NCBI GenBank assembly: GCA_900764695.1
Contig: CAAFOY010000097.1
Coordinates: forward strand, 7,275 to 71,274
DNA length: 64,000 bases
Direction of reading: 5' to 3'
Source: Lachnospiraceae bacterium
Lineage (GTDB): Bacteria > Bacillota_A > Clostridia > Lachnospirales > Lachnospiraceae
In this document: positions 34,902 to 43,815 of the stretch, one piece after another
Position numbering within the stretch: position 1 is the first letter of the stretch
Layout of the letters: each line of letters starts with the position of its first letter
The notes under the pieces: generated by a model
The model's database searches: none
Seen by the model: the letters and a program-made list of their open reading frames with translations, nothing else
What the model was told of the DNA's origin: nothing
Position numbers and translations under genes: made by a program

Positions 34902-37106
34902 ATGAAAGTTGAACTTTTAGCCCCTGGTGGTTCCTTTGAAAGTGTTATAGCAGCATATAATGCAGGTGCTGATGCTGTTTATACAGGAGGATTAATGTTT
35001 GGAGCCAGAGCCGGAGCCAATAATCTTACAACTGAAGAATTAATTGAAGCCTTAGAATATGCACATGTTCACGACAGAAAGCTATATCTTACAGTAAATA
35101 CCTTGCTTAAAGATAAGGAGATAGAGACAGAATTATATGATTACCTGCTTCCTCTTTATGAAAATGGCTTAGATGCAGTTATTGTGCAGGATATTGGAGT
35201 TTTCAAATTTATAAGAGATAATTTTCCACTAATGCATATACATGCAAGTACCCAGATGACAATATTTGGAAAAGATACAGTTGCATTTCTTAAAGATTTA
35301 GGTGCTTCACGAATTGTAACTCCAAGAGAGTTTTCTTTAAAAGAGATAGAAGACATAAAAAATGACACTAGGCTTAAGGATATGGAGATAGAAAGCTTTG
35401 TACACGGTGCATTGTGTTATTGTTATTCAGGTCAGTGTTTTATGAGTAGCTACATTGGAGGAAGAAGTGGTAACAGAGGAAGATGCGCCCAGCCTTGTAG
35501 AATGGAATATGATGTATTAAAAGATGGCAAGATCTTAAATCCCGGAAATAACAAATATGTTTTAAGTCCAAAAGACATTTGCACATTAAAGATTCTTCCC
35601 GAAATCATTAAATCAGGTGTATACTCCTTAAAGATTGAAGGACGAATGAAGAAGACCGAATATATTACAGGTGTTGTAAGTATTTATAGAAAATATCTTG
35701 ATATGTATTTAAACATACCTGATAAGTATAATGTTGATGAAAATGATATAAAGAAACTTGCTGATTTATTTAACAGAAATGGTTTTAATGAAAGTTATTA
35801 TAAGCAACATAACGGTAGAAATATGATTTCATTAAAGAAACCAGAGTTTAGAAAAGAAAATAGAGAATTTAATCAGTATTTAAAAGAGAAATATATAGGT
35901 TTCACATTAAAAAAGAATCTTAATATTAAAGTAACTTTTATAAAAGAACAGCCATTTACAATTTCAACAATGGTTAATGGGACTGAAATAATTTATGAAG
36001 GAAATCCTGTATCAAAAGCTTTAAATAAGCCTATTGACAAAGAAACTTTATTAAAGCAAATGAAAAAAACAGGTAACAGTGACTTTGATTTTACTAATAT
36101 TGAGATTATCTGTGATGAAGATGGATTTTTACCAATAGGTGCAATTAATCAGGCTAGAAGAGATTTTCTTGAAAAGGTAAGACAATATTTAATATCACAG
36201 TACACAAGAAAGAGTGTAGAAAATTCAAACATTCAAAGTGATAAGAATAATGCCAATAATAAGTATATTGTTGATTTATGCAATAAAAATACAACAAAAT
36301 CCGTTAATATTAATGTACTTGTAAGTACAAAAGAGCAGTTTAAAGTTTCAATGAACAAGGATTTCGTTAAAAGAATATATGTTGAAAGCTCTGACTTTTC
36401 AGAAAATAAAATTCTTGAAATAATCGAAGAAGGACACAAGGCTGACAAAGAAATATATATTGCAATGCCTTATGTTTACAGAATGGCTGACAAAAATATT
36501 TTTCACAGAAATTATGTGAAAATCATTGAAAAAGCAGATGGATTTCTTATAAGAAGTTTTGAGGAATATCTGGATTTAAGAAAAATAAATATAGCAAAAA
36601 ATTGCATTTTTGATTATAATGTGTATACTTACAATAGGATAGCCAAAGATTTTTATCTGAATTTTGGTGGCGTACAGACAACAGTTCCTTTGGAACTAAA
36701 TTATAAAGAAATTGAATTTAGAGGTTTAGCAGGAGATGAAATGATTGTTTATGGATATATGCCGGCAATGATTTCAGCAGGTTGTGGTTTAAAAACCTGC
36801 AATAGTTGTAAATCAGATAATAGTACTTATGAAGTTGTGGATAAACAACGAAACAGATTTGTAACAAAGTGTGTATGTAGGTATTGCTATAATGTAATGT
36901 ATAATTGTAAGCCATTATCCCTTTTTAAGTTTTCAAAGGAAATTATTTCCATGACACCTGATTCAGTAAGACTTTCATTTACAACAGAAAGCGGAAATAT
37001 TACTGAACAGATATTAAATAAGGCACAACAGGCTTTTATATACGAAAAAAATATACAGGAAGATGATCAATCTACAAGAGGACACTTTAAACGTGGGGTT
37101 CTTTAG
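34902..37106 (+). CDS. U32 family peptidase-like protein (RlhA/YhbU type)
   Basis: A 734-aa protein labelled peptidase U32, a family now linked to tRNA/rRNA hydroxylation (TrhP/RlhA) rather than proteolysis. Residues about 1-330 are a TIM-barrel-like domain with LLAPGGSFESVIAAYNAGAD, the signature HGALCYCYSGQCFMSSYIGG followed by NRGRCAQPCR, and LKIEGRMK. A middle region and a Cys-rich C-terminal segment (SAGCGLKTCNSC, CVCRYCYNVMYNC) probably hold an Fe-S or Zn centre. The large size fits the DUF3656-containing subgroup. SD GGAGG; 6 bases plus an SD separate it from the SEDS gene. Confidence 0.85.
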   Translation: MKVELLAPGGSFESVIAAYNAGADAVYTGGLMFGARAGANNLTTEELIEALEYAHVHDRKLYLTVNTLLKDKEIETELYDYLLPLYENGLDAVIVQDIGVFKFIRDNFPLMHIHASTQMTIFGKDTVAFLKDLGASRIVTPREFSLKEIEDIKNDTRLKDMEIESFVHGALCYCYSGQCFMSSYIGGRSGNRGRCAQPCRMEYDVLKDGKILNPGNNKYVLSPKDICTLKILPEIIKSGVYSLKIEGRMKKTEYITGVVSIYRKYLDMYLNIPDKYNVDENDIKKLADLFNRNGFNESYYKQHNGRNMISLKKPEFRKENREFNQYLKEKYIGFTLKKNLNIKVTFIKEQPFTISTMVNGTEIIYEGNPVSKALNKPIDKETLLKQMKKTGNSDFDFTNIEIICDEDGFLPIGAINQARRDFLEKVRQYLISQYTRKSVENSNIQSDKNNANNKYIVDLCNKNTTKSVNINVLVSTKEQFKVSMNKDFVKRIYVESSDFSENKILEIIEEGHKADKEIYIAMPYVYRMADKNIFHRNYVKIIEKADGFLIRSFEEYLDLRKINIAKNCIFDYNVYTYNRIAKDFYLNFGGVQTTVPLELNYKEIEFRGLAGDEMIVYGYMPAMISAGCGLKTCNSCKSDNSTYEVVDKQRNRFVTKCVCRYCYNVMYNCKPLSLFKFSKEIISMTPDSVRLSFTTESGNITEQILNKAQQAFIYEKNIQEDDQSTRGHFKRGVL

Positions 37107-37124
37107 AAAAAATTGGAGACTGAT

Positions 37125-38573
37125 ATGGATACTTTTATTGTTATTGTAACTAAATATTTATTTATTTTGCTTATGTTGTTTTATACATGGGAGTCTTTTA
37201 GCGCGCTTATTCATACTAAGCGCTATCAGGCGGCAGGTATATTTCAACGTCAGAATGCGATTATTTTTGTGACCTATATTCTGGGTATAGTTACTATTTT
37301 TATGAACCAGAAAGATACAACAGATGTTAATGTTATTATTTTAGGTGGGTTGCAAATGTGCTTTTTAATAGTGGTTTTAGGCATATTCCCTATTATTTAT
37401 CCTAACATTAACAAAGGCATACTAAGTAATATGTGTATGCTTTTGACTATCGGTTTTATTATTCTGGCAAGACTTAGTTTTGAAAAAAGCGTAAAACAGT
37501 TTATTATTGTAGCTGTTGTAACAATGCTTTCATTAATTGTACCGTATTTAATGAGCAGGTTTAATATGTGGAAATCCTTAACATGGATTTATTGCTTTGT
37601 AGGTCTTGGTCTGTTAGTTGCGGTTCTTGTAGTGGGAACCCTTTCAAGAGGAGCTAAACTTTATATTAAGATTAGCGGATTCACTTTCCAACCATCAGAA
37701 TTTGTAAAAATAATATTTGTATTTTTTATAGCAGGAATGCTAAGTAAGTCAGCAGAATTTGGCCACTTAGTTTTATCGGCTGTTCTTGCAGGACTTTATG
37801 TTATTGTACTTGTGATTTCAACAGACCTTGGTAGTGCATTAATATTCTTTATGATGTATCTGTTTATGGTATATGTTGGAACAAAGAAGGTTCGATACCT
37901 TTTTATTGGAATGGCAGGTATATCGACGGCTTCGGTGATAGCATACAAGTTATTTTCCCATGTTCAGGTCAGAGTGCTTGTATGGAAAAATCCTTTTGCT
38001 GCCGATATTATAAATAATTCAGGATATCAGGTTTCACAGTCACTTTTTGCTTTGGGAAGTGGTGGCTTAATGGGAACCGGACTTTATCAGGGATATCCTA
38101 ACAAGATACCAATTGTTGATAATGACTTTGTTTTTTCAGCTATTGGAGAAGAATTTGGAGCAATATTCGGAATACTTCTGATTCTTGTATGTTTAAGCTG
38201 TTTTATTTCATTCTTAAATACGGCAATGGAACAGAACAGTATGTTTAACAGACTGGTTTGCGTAGGCTTAGGTGTAGGCTATGCAATACAGATTATTTTG
38301 ACTGTAGGTGGTGCAATTAACATGATTCCATCTACAGGAGTAACTTTACCACTTATAAGTAGTGGTGGTAGTTCAATTTTAAGTACATTAATTGTCTTTG
38401 CAATTATACAGGGACTTGCAATTGTAGGTACGGCTAACATGAATTCAGTTAGAAGAAAAGTACCAACGGAGGGAACAGGAAATGTCACGACGAGAACAAC
38501 ATCAAATGTCAAAGGACTCCGCAAGACGCAGGAGATACAAGTCGGAACAAAAAGAAAGACGAAAATTAAATAG
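37125..38573 (+). CDS. SEDS-family peptidoglycan glycosyltransferase (FtsW/RodA/SpoVE)
   Basis: A 482-aa polytopic membrane protein that polymerises lipid II. The family blocks are SRGAKLYIKISGFTFQPSEFVKI, DLGSALIFF, GSGGLMGTGLYQGYPNKIP, DNDFVFSAIGEEFG and PSTGVTLPLISSGGSS. N-terminal helices preceding the SEDS core make it larger than B. subtilis RodA. GGAG at 37115-37118 selects the ATG at 37125 over an upstream TTG. The last 92 bases are also read in another frame as the start of the PBP gene, so the two proteins are likely coupled and partner as a transglycosylase-transpeptidase pair. Confidence 0.92.
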   Translation: MDTFIVIVTKYLFILLMLFYTWESFSALIHTKRYQAAGIFQRQNAIIFVTYILGIVTIFMNQKDTTDVNVIILGGLQMCFLIVVLGIFPIIYPNINKGILSNMCMLLTIGFIILARLSFEKSVKQFIIVAVVTMLSLIVPYLMSRFNMWKSLTWIYCFVGLGLLVAVLVVGTLSRGAKLYIKISGFTFQPSEFVKIIFVFFIAGMLSKSAEFGHLVLSAVLAGLYVIVLVISTDLGSALIFFMMYLFMVYVGTKKVRYLFIGMAGISTASVIAYKLFSHVQVRVLVWKNPFAADIINNSGYQVSQSLFALGSGGLMGTGLYQGYPNKIPIVDNDFVFSAIGEEFGAIFGILLILVCLSCFISFLNTAMEQNSMFNRLVCVGLGVGYAIQIILTVGGAINMIPSTGVTLPLISSGGSSILSTLIVFAIIQGLAIVGTANMNSVRRKVPTEGTGNVTTRTTSNVKGLRKTQEIQVGTKRKTKIK

Positions 38574-39993
38574 ACAGGCAATGGTTACTTCAGTAATATT
38601 TTGCATAATTTTTGTATTTATGGCAGGATTTTACTTAAACTTTATTGTAAATAAAAGTCAGGATATTATAAAAGATACTCATAATGAAAGAGTTGCCGAA
38701 AAAGCGAAAACCATTATAAGAGGAACTATTTATGCTGAAGGCGGTGAAAAACTTGCCTACACAGACACAAACTCAACAGAAGAAGATTTAAGTGATGACA
38801 CAAGAAAATATCCTTATGGTAAAACTTTTGCTCAGGTAATTGGCTATTCAACAAAGGGCTTTACAGGACTTGAACAGAGATGTAACTCAGATCTTTCAAC
38901 TGAAGGAACTACTGAGATAGAAAAGATTGCCAATGATTTTTCGAATACAACAGTAAGTGGCTGTAACGTATATACAACTTTAAATGTTAAGTTGCAGAAG
39001 GAAGCTTATGAGTCAATCGGTTCAGATAAAGGTGCTGTGTTTATAATGGATCCTTCAACTGGAGCTGTTTTAACTACTGCTTCAAAACCTTCATTTAATC
39101 CTGAAAAGTTAGACAAGATATGGGATGATATTTCAACGGATAATGAAAATTCACCATTGCTTAACAGAGCAACTTTAGGTTTGTATACACCAGGCTCAAC
39201 ATTTAAGATTGTCACAACACTTGCTTATATGAACCAGCATAAGAATGATTATAATAATTTCTCATATTATTGTCAGGGACGTGCGCTTTTCCATAATTTT
39301 AAGATTAACTGTTTTGACGGTCATGCTCACGGCAGTGAAGATTTGGAACACGCATTTGCAAACTCATGTAACAGTGCTTTTTCAACAATGGGTGATGAAC
39401 TTAATCTTAAGAAATATATAAAGACTGTTAATGGATTATTGTTTAATGAAATTATTTCTTTTGATAACTTTAATACAAGTGATTCAAACTATTGCAAAAA
39501 GAGTCGTTTTGTCTTGAATGAAAATTCAACTCAGGCAGAAGTAGCTCAGACAAGTATAGGACAGGGTGAAACATTAGTTACACCAGCTCACATGGCTATG
39601 CTTGCAGCTGCAATTGCAAACAAGGGTGTTCTTATGAAGCCATATATGATTGATAAAGTTGAGAACAGCAACGGAACTATAGTGAGTCAGGCAGAACAGA
39701 CTGAATGCAAGAAGCTTATGACTAAAGCCCAGGCAAAGCAGTTGCAGGAATATATGTCTGCAGTATGTGATTATGGTACTGCAAGAATTTTTTCAGGTTC
39801 TTCTTACGAAGTATATGGTAAGACAGGTACAGCAGAGCTTGATAAGAATAACAACGTCAACTCTTGGTTTGTGGGTTATGCAAAGAAGGGCAAAAAGCAG
39901 CTTGCCATTGCAGTTGTTTACGAAAATATAAAAGACGGAACAATTTCAGCCAAGGAATGTGCAAAAGAGATTTTTGATGATTATTTTAAATAA
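38482..39993 (+). CDS. Class B penicillin-binding protein (PbpA-like transpeptidase)
   Basis: A 503-aa D,D-transpeptidase anchored by one membrane helix (about residues 34-54) after a very basic cytoplasmic tail. The catalytic domain has S239-TFK242 (PGSTFKIVT), the SxN motif SCNSAF and KTG in YGKTGTAEL. The dimerisation domain is short, as in PbpA-type partners of SEDS proteins. GGAGG about eight bases upstream supports the ATG at 38482, which lies 92 bases inside the preceding gene. A second ATG at 38581 has a weaker site. It crosslinks glycan strands made by the partner SEDS enzyme. Confidence 0.9.
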   Translation: MSRREQHQMSKDSARRRRYKSEQKERRKLNRQAMVTSVIFCIIFVFMAGFYLNFIVNKSQDIIKDTHNERVAEKAKTIIRGTIYAEGGEKLAYTDTNSTEEDLSDDTRKYPYGKTFAQVIGYSTKGFTGLEQRCNSDLSTEGTTEIEKIANDFSNTTVSGCNVYTTLNVKLQKEAYESIGSDKGAVFIMDPSTGAVLTTASKPSFNPEKLDKIWDDISTDNENSPLLNRATLGLYTPGSTFKIVTTLAYMNQHKNDYNNFSYYCQGRALFHNFKINCFDGHAHGSEDLEHAFANSCNSAFSTMGDELNLKKYIKTVNGLLFNEIISFDNFNTSDSNYCKKSRFVLNENSTQAEVAQTSIGQGETLVTPAHMAMLAAAIANKGVLMKPYMIDKVENSNGTIVSQAEQTECKKLMTKAQAKQLQEYMSAVCDYGTARIFSGSSYEVYGKTGTAELDKNNNVNSWFVGYAKKGKKQLAIAVVYENIKDGTISAKECAKEIFDDYFK

Positions 39994-40040
39994 ATTGTTG
40001 TCAATAAATACAAAAAAATTGAAATACTAATATGGTAATA

Positions 40041-40069
40041 TTGAAATTATAAACTTATTCTTGTATACT
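40041..40069 (+). promoter_or_regulatory. Promoter of the Nudix gene
   Basis: TTGAAA, 17 bases, TATACT. A small hairpin (TTTGAC/GTCAAA) sits in the leader at about 40084-40104. Confidence 0.55.
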
Positions 40070-40131
40070 AAAAGTAATTTAAGTTTGACGTTAAAGAAGT
40101 CAAAATCACGCTTAAAAACAGGAGGCTTCCT

Positions 40132-40572
40132 ATGGAGAACGCAGTCAGCTGTGGCGGTGTGGTTATATTTCGAGGAAAGATATTATTGCTTTACAAGAAT
40201 TATCACAATAGGTATGAAGGATGGGTTTTACCAAAGGGCACTGTTGAAAATGGCGAAACGCATGAACAGACAGCATTAAGAGAGGTTCACGAAGAAACAG
40301 GAGTGAAAGCAACAATAATTGAATACCTTGGAAAGAGTGAATATACATTCAACATTCCCCATGATATTGTAGAAAAAGAGGTTCATTGGTATTTAATGAC
40401 TTCTGACAGCTATTTTAGCAGACCTCAAAGGGAAGAGTTTTTTACCCATTCAGGTTATTACAGATATATTGAAGCGTATCATCTGTTAAAATTTCCTAAT
40501 GAGCGTAATATGCTTGAAAAGGCATACAAACTTTACCTTAAAATGGAAAGATCAAAAAACAAAAAAAGATAG
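40132..40572 (+). CDS. Nudix hydrolase
   Basis: A 146-aa pyrophosphohydrolase. The Nudix box is complete: GTVENGETHEQTALREVHEE followed by TG, matching Gx5Ex7REUxEExGU, at about residues 36-58. The N-terminal strand SCGGVVIFRGKILLLYK and VLPKGTVE are typical of the MutT/Ap4A group. The substrate is not evident. AGGAGG upstream of the ATG; followed by a strong terminator. Confidence 0.87.
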   Translation: MENAVSCGGVVIFRGKILLLYKNYHNRYEGWVLPKGTVENGETHEQTALREVHEETGVKATIIEYLGKSEYTFNIPHDIVEKEVHWYLMTSDSYFSRPQREEFFTHSGYYRYIEAYHLLKFPNERNMLEKAYKLYLKMERSKNKKR

Positions 40573-40575
40573 GAC

Positions 40576-40605
40576 AAAGAGACAGGAATTTATCCTGTCT
40601 CTTTT
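40576..40605 (+). terminator. Rho-independent terminator of the Nudix gene
   Basis: AAAGAGACAGGA and its exact complement around ATTTA, followed by T. Confidence 0.9.
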
Positions 40606-40616
40606 GTAGAGGAGAA

Positions 40617-41231
40617 ATGAATAAAATAAATTATCAGAAAGAATTGGAAAAGACATTAGAAAACATAACAAAAAGTGATATTAAGCCATCACTTTTACTA
40701 CATGTATGCTGTGCACCATGTAGCAGTTATGTATTAGAATATTTAAATAAGTATTTTAATATTACTGCTTTATTTTATAATCCTAATATATCAACAGATG
40801 AAGAATATAATCATAGGGCAAAGGAACTTATACGTTTCATAAATAAGAAAGATTTTGAAAATTCTATTAAAATAGTTATAAGTGATTATATTCCGCAGGA
40901 ATTTTATGATATGGCTAAAGGATTGGAAGATTGTCCTGAAGGTGGTGCCCGTTGTTTCAAATGCTATCGTTTAAGACTTGAACAAACAGCAAAAATGGCA
41001 AAAGAAGAGCAGTTTGATTATTTTACAACAACACTTTCAATTAGTCCTTTAAAGGATTCTCAAAAGCTTAACGAAATAGGACAAGCTTTGGAAAAAGAAT
41101 ATGGAGTTAAATATTTATATTCCGATTTTAAAAAGAAGAACGGATATAAGCGTTCCATTGAACTTTCCAAAGAATACAATTTGTACAGACAGAATTTCTG
41201 TGGTTGTGAATTTTCAAAGCCAAACGATTAA
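40617..41231 (+). CDS. queH: Epoxyqueuosine reductase QueH
   Basis: A 204-aa enzyme performing the last step of queuosine synthesis in tRNA (epoxyqueuosine to queuosine) in species lacking QueG. Conserved cysteines: LLLHVCCAPCSSYV at about 27-40, GGARCFKCYRLRLEQTA in the middle, and CGCEF at the end, which bind the Fe-S cluster and metal of the DUF208 family. FTTTLSISPLKDSQKLNEIG is the family core. GGAG lies only two bases before the ATG, shorter than normal, directly behind the Nudix terminator. Confidence 0.9.
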   Translation: MNKINYQKELEKTLENITKSDIKPSLLLHVCCAPCSSYVLEYLNKYFNITALFYNPNISTDEEYNHRAKELIRFINKKDFENSIKIVISDYIPQEFYDMAKGLEDCPEGGARCFKCYRLRLEQTAKMAKEEQFDYFTTTLSISPLKDSQKLNEIGQALEKEYGVKYLYSDFKKKNGYKRSIELSKEYNLYRQNFCGCEFSKPND

Positions 41232-41273
41232 ATTTTAGAAGAAAACTTAAACAGTTATTTTGTAAAATAAAAT

Positions 41274-41303
41274 TTGCAAGTTAATATTTGCAAGGGATAT
41301 AAT
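41274..41303 (+). promoter_or_regulatory. Promoter of the zinc-ribbon membrane protein gene
   Basis: TTGCAA, 18 bases, TATAAT. TTGCAAG is directly repeated 14 bases apart (41274 and 41288), a possible regulator site. Confidence 0.6.
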
Positions 41304-41381
41304 ATTGTGATATATTCATAGAACGAAGTTACATTTAGTTAGCTAGTATTTTTAATACATATATTTGAAAGGATATTTAAT

Positions 41382-43049
41382 ATGATTTGTCCAAAATGTG
41401 GAAATGAATGTGATGATAATCAGATGTTTTGTAATGCCTGTGGCACAAAACTTAAGAATTTCGTCCCTACCGATCAGGAAGAAATTGTGGTGCCTGACAG
41501 AACAAGACCTACTTCTAATATACACCGGGAAGAATCAAGAACAGCGGCTATTAATACCGGAAATAAAGGCAAGAATGATAATGTTTTAAATAAGGAAAAT
41601 AAAGGCAAGAATGATAATGTTTTAAATAAGGAAAATAAAGGCAAGAATGATAATGCTTTAAATAAGGAAAATAGAAAGCCTAAAAAGAATAGCAGACGTT
41701 TGGAATCAGAATTACTGGATAATGATAATATAACAGATGCAGGTTTTGCTTCAAAGAAGACGAAAGCTAAATACAAAAATGATAAATATAATGTTTCATC
41801 AAATAAGAACGTTAACCCTAAGAAGTCAGGCAAAAATGTTGCCATTGTAGCTTTAATTGCCATTGTGGCAGTGGTTGCAACAGTTGCAATAACTATTTCA
41901 ATTAAAAAAGCTTCCATGACTAAGAAGTTTAACCAGTACTATAACAATGGAACAGTTTACTACAACCAGCAGAATTATAAGGATGCAAGAACTCAGTTCT
42001 ATACAGCATCTAACAATGCAGTTAATAATGAGCAGAGAGTTAAATCTTATGTAATGGTTTATAAGGTAGACTCAATTATTGGTGGTTATGAAAAGGAAGA
42101 AATTGAATTTCTTGAAGCTCTTATTGCAATTGACAATTCTAACATTGATTATTACAAAGAGCTTATTGTTTTATATCAGAATAACGATATGAACTCAAAG
42201 ATTGAACCTTTAATTGCAGGTGCACCTTCTAACATGAAGGAAGAATTAACTAATTACAACGGTACAATTCCGGTTGCAAATTATAAAGAAGGGGTTTACC
42301 GTAACCCTATTAATGTTGAACTTTCATCAAGTAATGATGTAACTATTTATTACACAACAGACGGAAGCAATGCCATTGAAAGTGAAACTAAGACGGAATA
42401 TTCTTCTCCAATTAAATTAAAGAAGGAAGGAATATATACTATACGAGCTTATTCAGTAGACAAAAACGGAAAAGCAAGTAAAGAAATGACAATAAAATAT
42501 ACACTTGAATTTATTAAAGTAGATGCTCCAATTATTAAGCCTGATAGTGGAAAATACACATCAAATCAGAAGATTGAAGCAACTGCAGCCAGTGACACTA
42601 TAATTTATTACACAACAGACGGCACAACACCTACAACTAAGTCAAAGAAATATAAAGGTGCAATAGACATGCCAAAGGGTGACAGCATATATTACTTTAT
42701 AGCAGTTAACGCTGAAGGTGTTGTAAGTGATGTTACAACAAGAGTCTATAATTTTACACCGGAATATTCTAAGACTTATGATGAGGCACTTGAATCATTA
42801 AAGAGAAGCATTGGTGGAATGGACATCACATTTAACGATAATGACGATGGTGATATTTACAATTTTGAATACAGAGAGATTGCAGAAATAAGTGACAAGT
42901 ATTACTATATTATTTCCTGTGAAATGACAACTAAGAAAAACAAAACTAAGTCAACAACATATGCTGTATCATGTGATGATGCAATATGTTACAAGGCGAG
43001 TCATGGTTCTGATGGAAATTATTCAATATCAACATCAAACGATGACTAA
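41382..43049 (+). CDS. Zinc-ribbon membrane protein with chitobiase/hexosaminidase C-terminal-like repeats
   Basis: A 555-aa protein. Residues 3-23 form a zinc ribbon (CPKCGNE...CNACGTKL). A polar linker with three 12-residue repeats (NKGKNDNVLNKE) lies at about 61-96, a membrane helix at about 149-170, and TPR-like helices at about 180-290. Two beta-sandwich modules of the CHB_HEX_C type follow, each with TIYYTTDG or IIYYTTDG near 325 and 405. A unique C-terminal domain of ~90 residues ends the protein. The layout (cytoplasmic zinc ribbon, extracytoplasmic repeats) is frequent in Lachnospiraceae, with unknown function. Confidence 0.75.
   Translation: MICPKCGNECDDNQMFCNACGTKLKNFVPTDQEEIVVPDRTRPTSNIHREESRTAAINTGNKGKNDNVLNKENKGKNDNVLNKENKGKNDNALNKENRKPKKNSRRLESELLDNDNITDAGFASKKTKAKYKNDKYNVSSNKNVNPKKSGKNVAIVALIAIVAVVATVAITISIKKASMTKKFNQYYNNGTVYYNQQNYKDARTQFYTASNNAVNNEQRVKSYVMVYKVDSIIGGYEKEEIEFLEALIAIDNSNIDYYKELIVLYQNNDMNSKIEPLIAGAPSNMKEELTNYNGTIPVANYKEGVYRNPINVELSSSNDVTIYYTTDGSNAIESETKTEYSSPIKLKKEGIYTIRAYSVDKNGKASKEMTIKYTLEFIKVDAPIIKPDSGKYTSNQKIEATAASDTIIYYTTDGTTPTTKSKKYKGAIDMPKGDSIYYFIAVNAEGVVSDVTTRVYNFTPEYSKTYDEALESLKRSIGGMDITFNDNDDGDIYNFEYREIAEISDKYYYIISCEMTTKKNKTKSTTYAVSCDDAICYKASHGSDGNYSISTSNDD
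41562..41669 (+). repeat. Three tandem 36-bp in-frame repeats
   Basis: Units at 41562-41597, 41598-41633 and 41634-41669 are nearly identical; the third has a single T-to-C change. They encode a 12-residue charged linker repeat and could vary in copy number by slippage. Confidence 0.92.
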
Positions 43050-43057
43050 TTAATAAG

Positions 43058-43117
43058 AAAACTCCTACTTTTGTTTGCACATTTATTACCAATGTGTAAA
43101 CAAGAGTAGGAGTTTTT
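43058..43117 (+). terminator. Long rho-independent terminator
   Basis: A 25-bp stem (43058-43082 with 43092-43116, two wobble pairs) around a nine-base loop, ending in TTTTT. The following promoter's -35 begins inside the tail. Confidence 0.92.
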
Positions 43118-43118
43118 C

Positions 43119-43146
43119 TTGTTTTTTGCAATAAAAACGTTATAAT
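43119..43146 (+). promoter_or_regulatory. Promoter of the 123-aa membrane protein gene
   Basis: TTGTTT, 16 bases, TATAAT. Confidence 0.55.
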
Positions 43147-43178
43147 AAATATAGACTAAACAGGAAAGAGGGGATACA

Positions 43179-43550
43179 GTGAGTGACAGGAAAAGCAGAA
43201 TCTTTGCATCAATTGTTATAATTCTAATTGTTATGGCTATATCTTTTTTATTTATGACAAGAGAGAATTATGTCAGATATTCTTTTTATGATGCAACCGG
43301 GTGTCAATATATTGAAGTGACAAAAATGGAAAATGCAAAGGGCGAAAATAGTATTAAACATTTATCATTATACAAGTATGGTTACTTTAAACCATGTTAT
43401 ACAATTCCAAAAAGTAGTGCCGAAGGAGTCTTTATGGCATATAATGATGATAATGATTTATTATTTACTATAAGAGAATATGCAGGGGACATTGTAAAAA
43501 TAGAAGTAGCAACCAAAACAGAATATTACAGGTACATAGCAAGAAACTAA
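43179..43550 (+). CDS. Hypothetical single-pass membrane protein (123 aa)
   Basis: I do not recognise the family. One N-terminal membrane helix (about residues 9-26, FASIVIILIVMAISFLFM) is followed by an extracytoplasmic beta-rich domain with one cysteine pair (C43 and C74 by eye). The start is GTG at 43179, supported by GAGGGG five bases upstream. It is monocistronic between a strong terminator and tRNA-Leu. There is no close motif to suggest a function. Confidence 0.65.
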   Translation: MSDRKSRIFASIVIILIVMAISFLFMTRENYVRYSFYDATGCQYIEVTKMENAKGENSIKHLSLYKYGYFKPCYTIPKSSAEGVFMAYNDDNDLLFTIREYAGDIVKIEVATKTEYYRYIARN

Positions 43551-43613
43551 GAAAACAGATTAACCTGATAAATGTAATAGCAATATAAATACAAATAAAA
43601 TCGTAAAAATGAT

Positions 43614-43642
43614 TTGACATTTGCAAAGAAAAATGATAACAT
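43614..43642 (+). promoter_or_regulatory. Promoter of tRNA-Leu
   Basis: TTGACA, 17 bases, TAACAT. The start would fall a few bases before the tRNA 5' end. Confidence 0.6.
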
Positions 43643-43653
43643 ATCGTTGTTAT

Positions 43654-43735
43654 GCGGATGTGGCGGAATGGCAGACGCAGCAGACTCAAAATCTGCCGCC
43701 CTCAAAGCGTGCGGGTTCAAGTCCCGCCATCCGCA
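43654..43735 (+). tRNA. tRNA-Leu (anticodon CAA)
   Basis: An 82-base class II tRNA. The acceptor stem GCGGATG pairs with CATCCGC, followed by discriminator A. The D-arm contains GGCGGAATGGCAGACGC. The anticodon stem GCAGA/TCTGC closes loop CTCAAAA, giving anticodon CAA. A long variable arm (GCCCTCAAAGCGT region) and T-arm GCGGGTTCAAGTCCCGC follow. CCA is not encoded. Confidence 0.95.
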
Positions 43736-43761
43736 CTATTTTTTTAACATTTTGTAGATAC

Positions 43762-43786
43762 TGCACCTTGAAGGTGCATTTTTTTT
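43762..43786 (+). terminator. Terminator of tRNA-Leu
   Basis: TGCACCT/AGGTGCA hairpin with a tiny loop and an eight-base T run. Confidence 0.88.
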
Positions 43787-43815
43787 ACTGTAAAATAAAG
43801 AAAAAGGAGATTAAA

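Noticed and set aside
41562..41669. CRISPR-like repeats
   Set aside because: The units are contiguous, without spacers, and translate as an in-frame protein repeat.
43621..43815. Upstream extension of the lipoprotein gene
   Set aside because: It translates tRNA-Leu and its terminator; the SD and signal peptide start at 43816.
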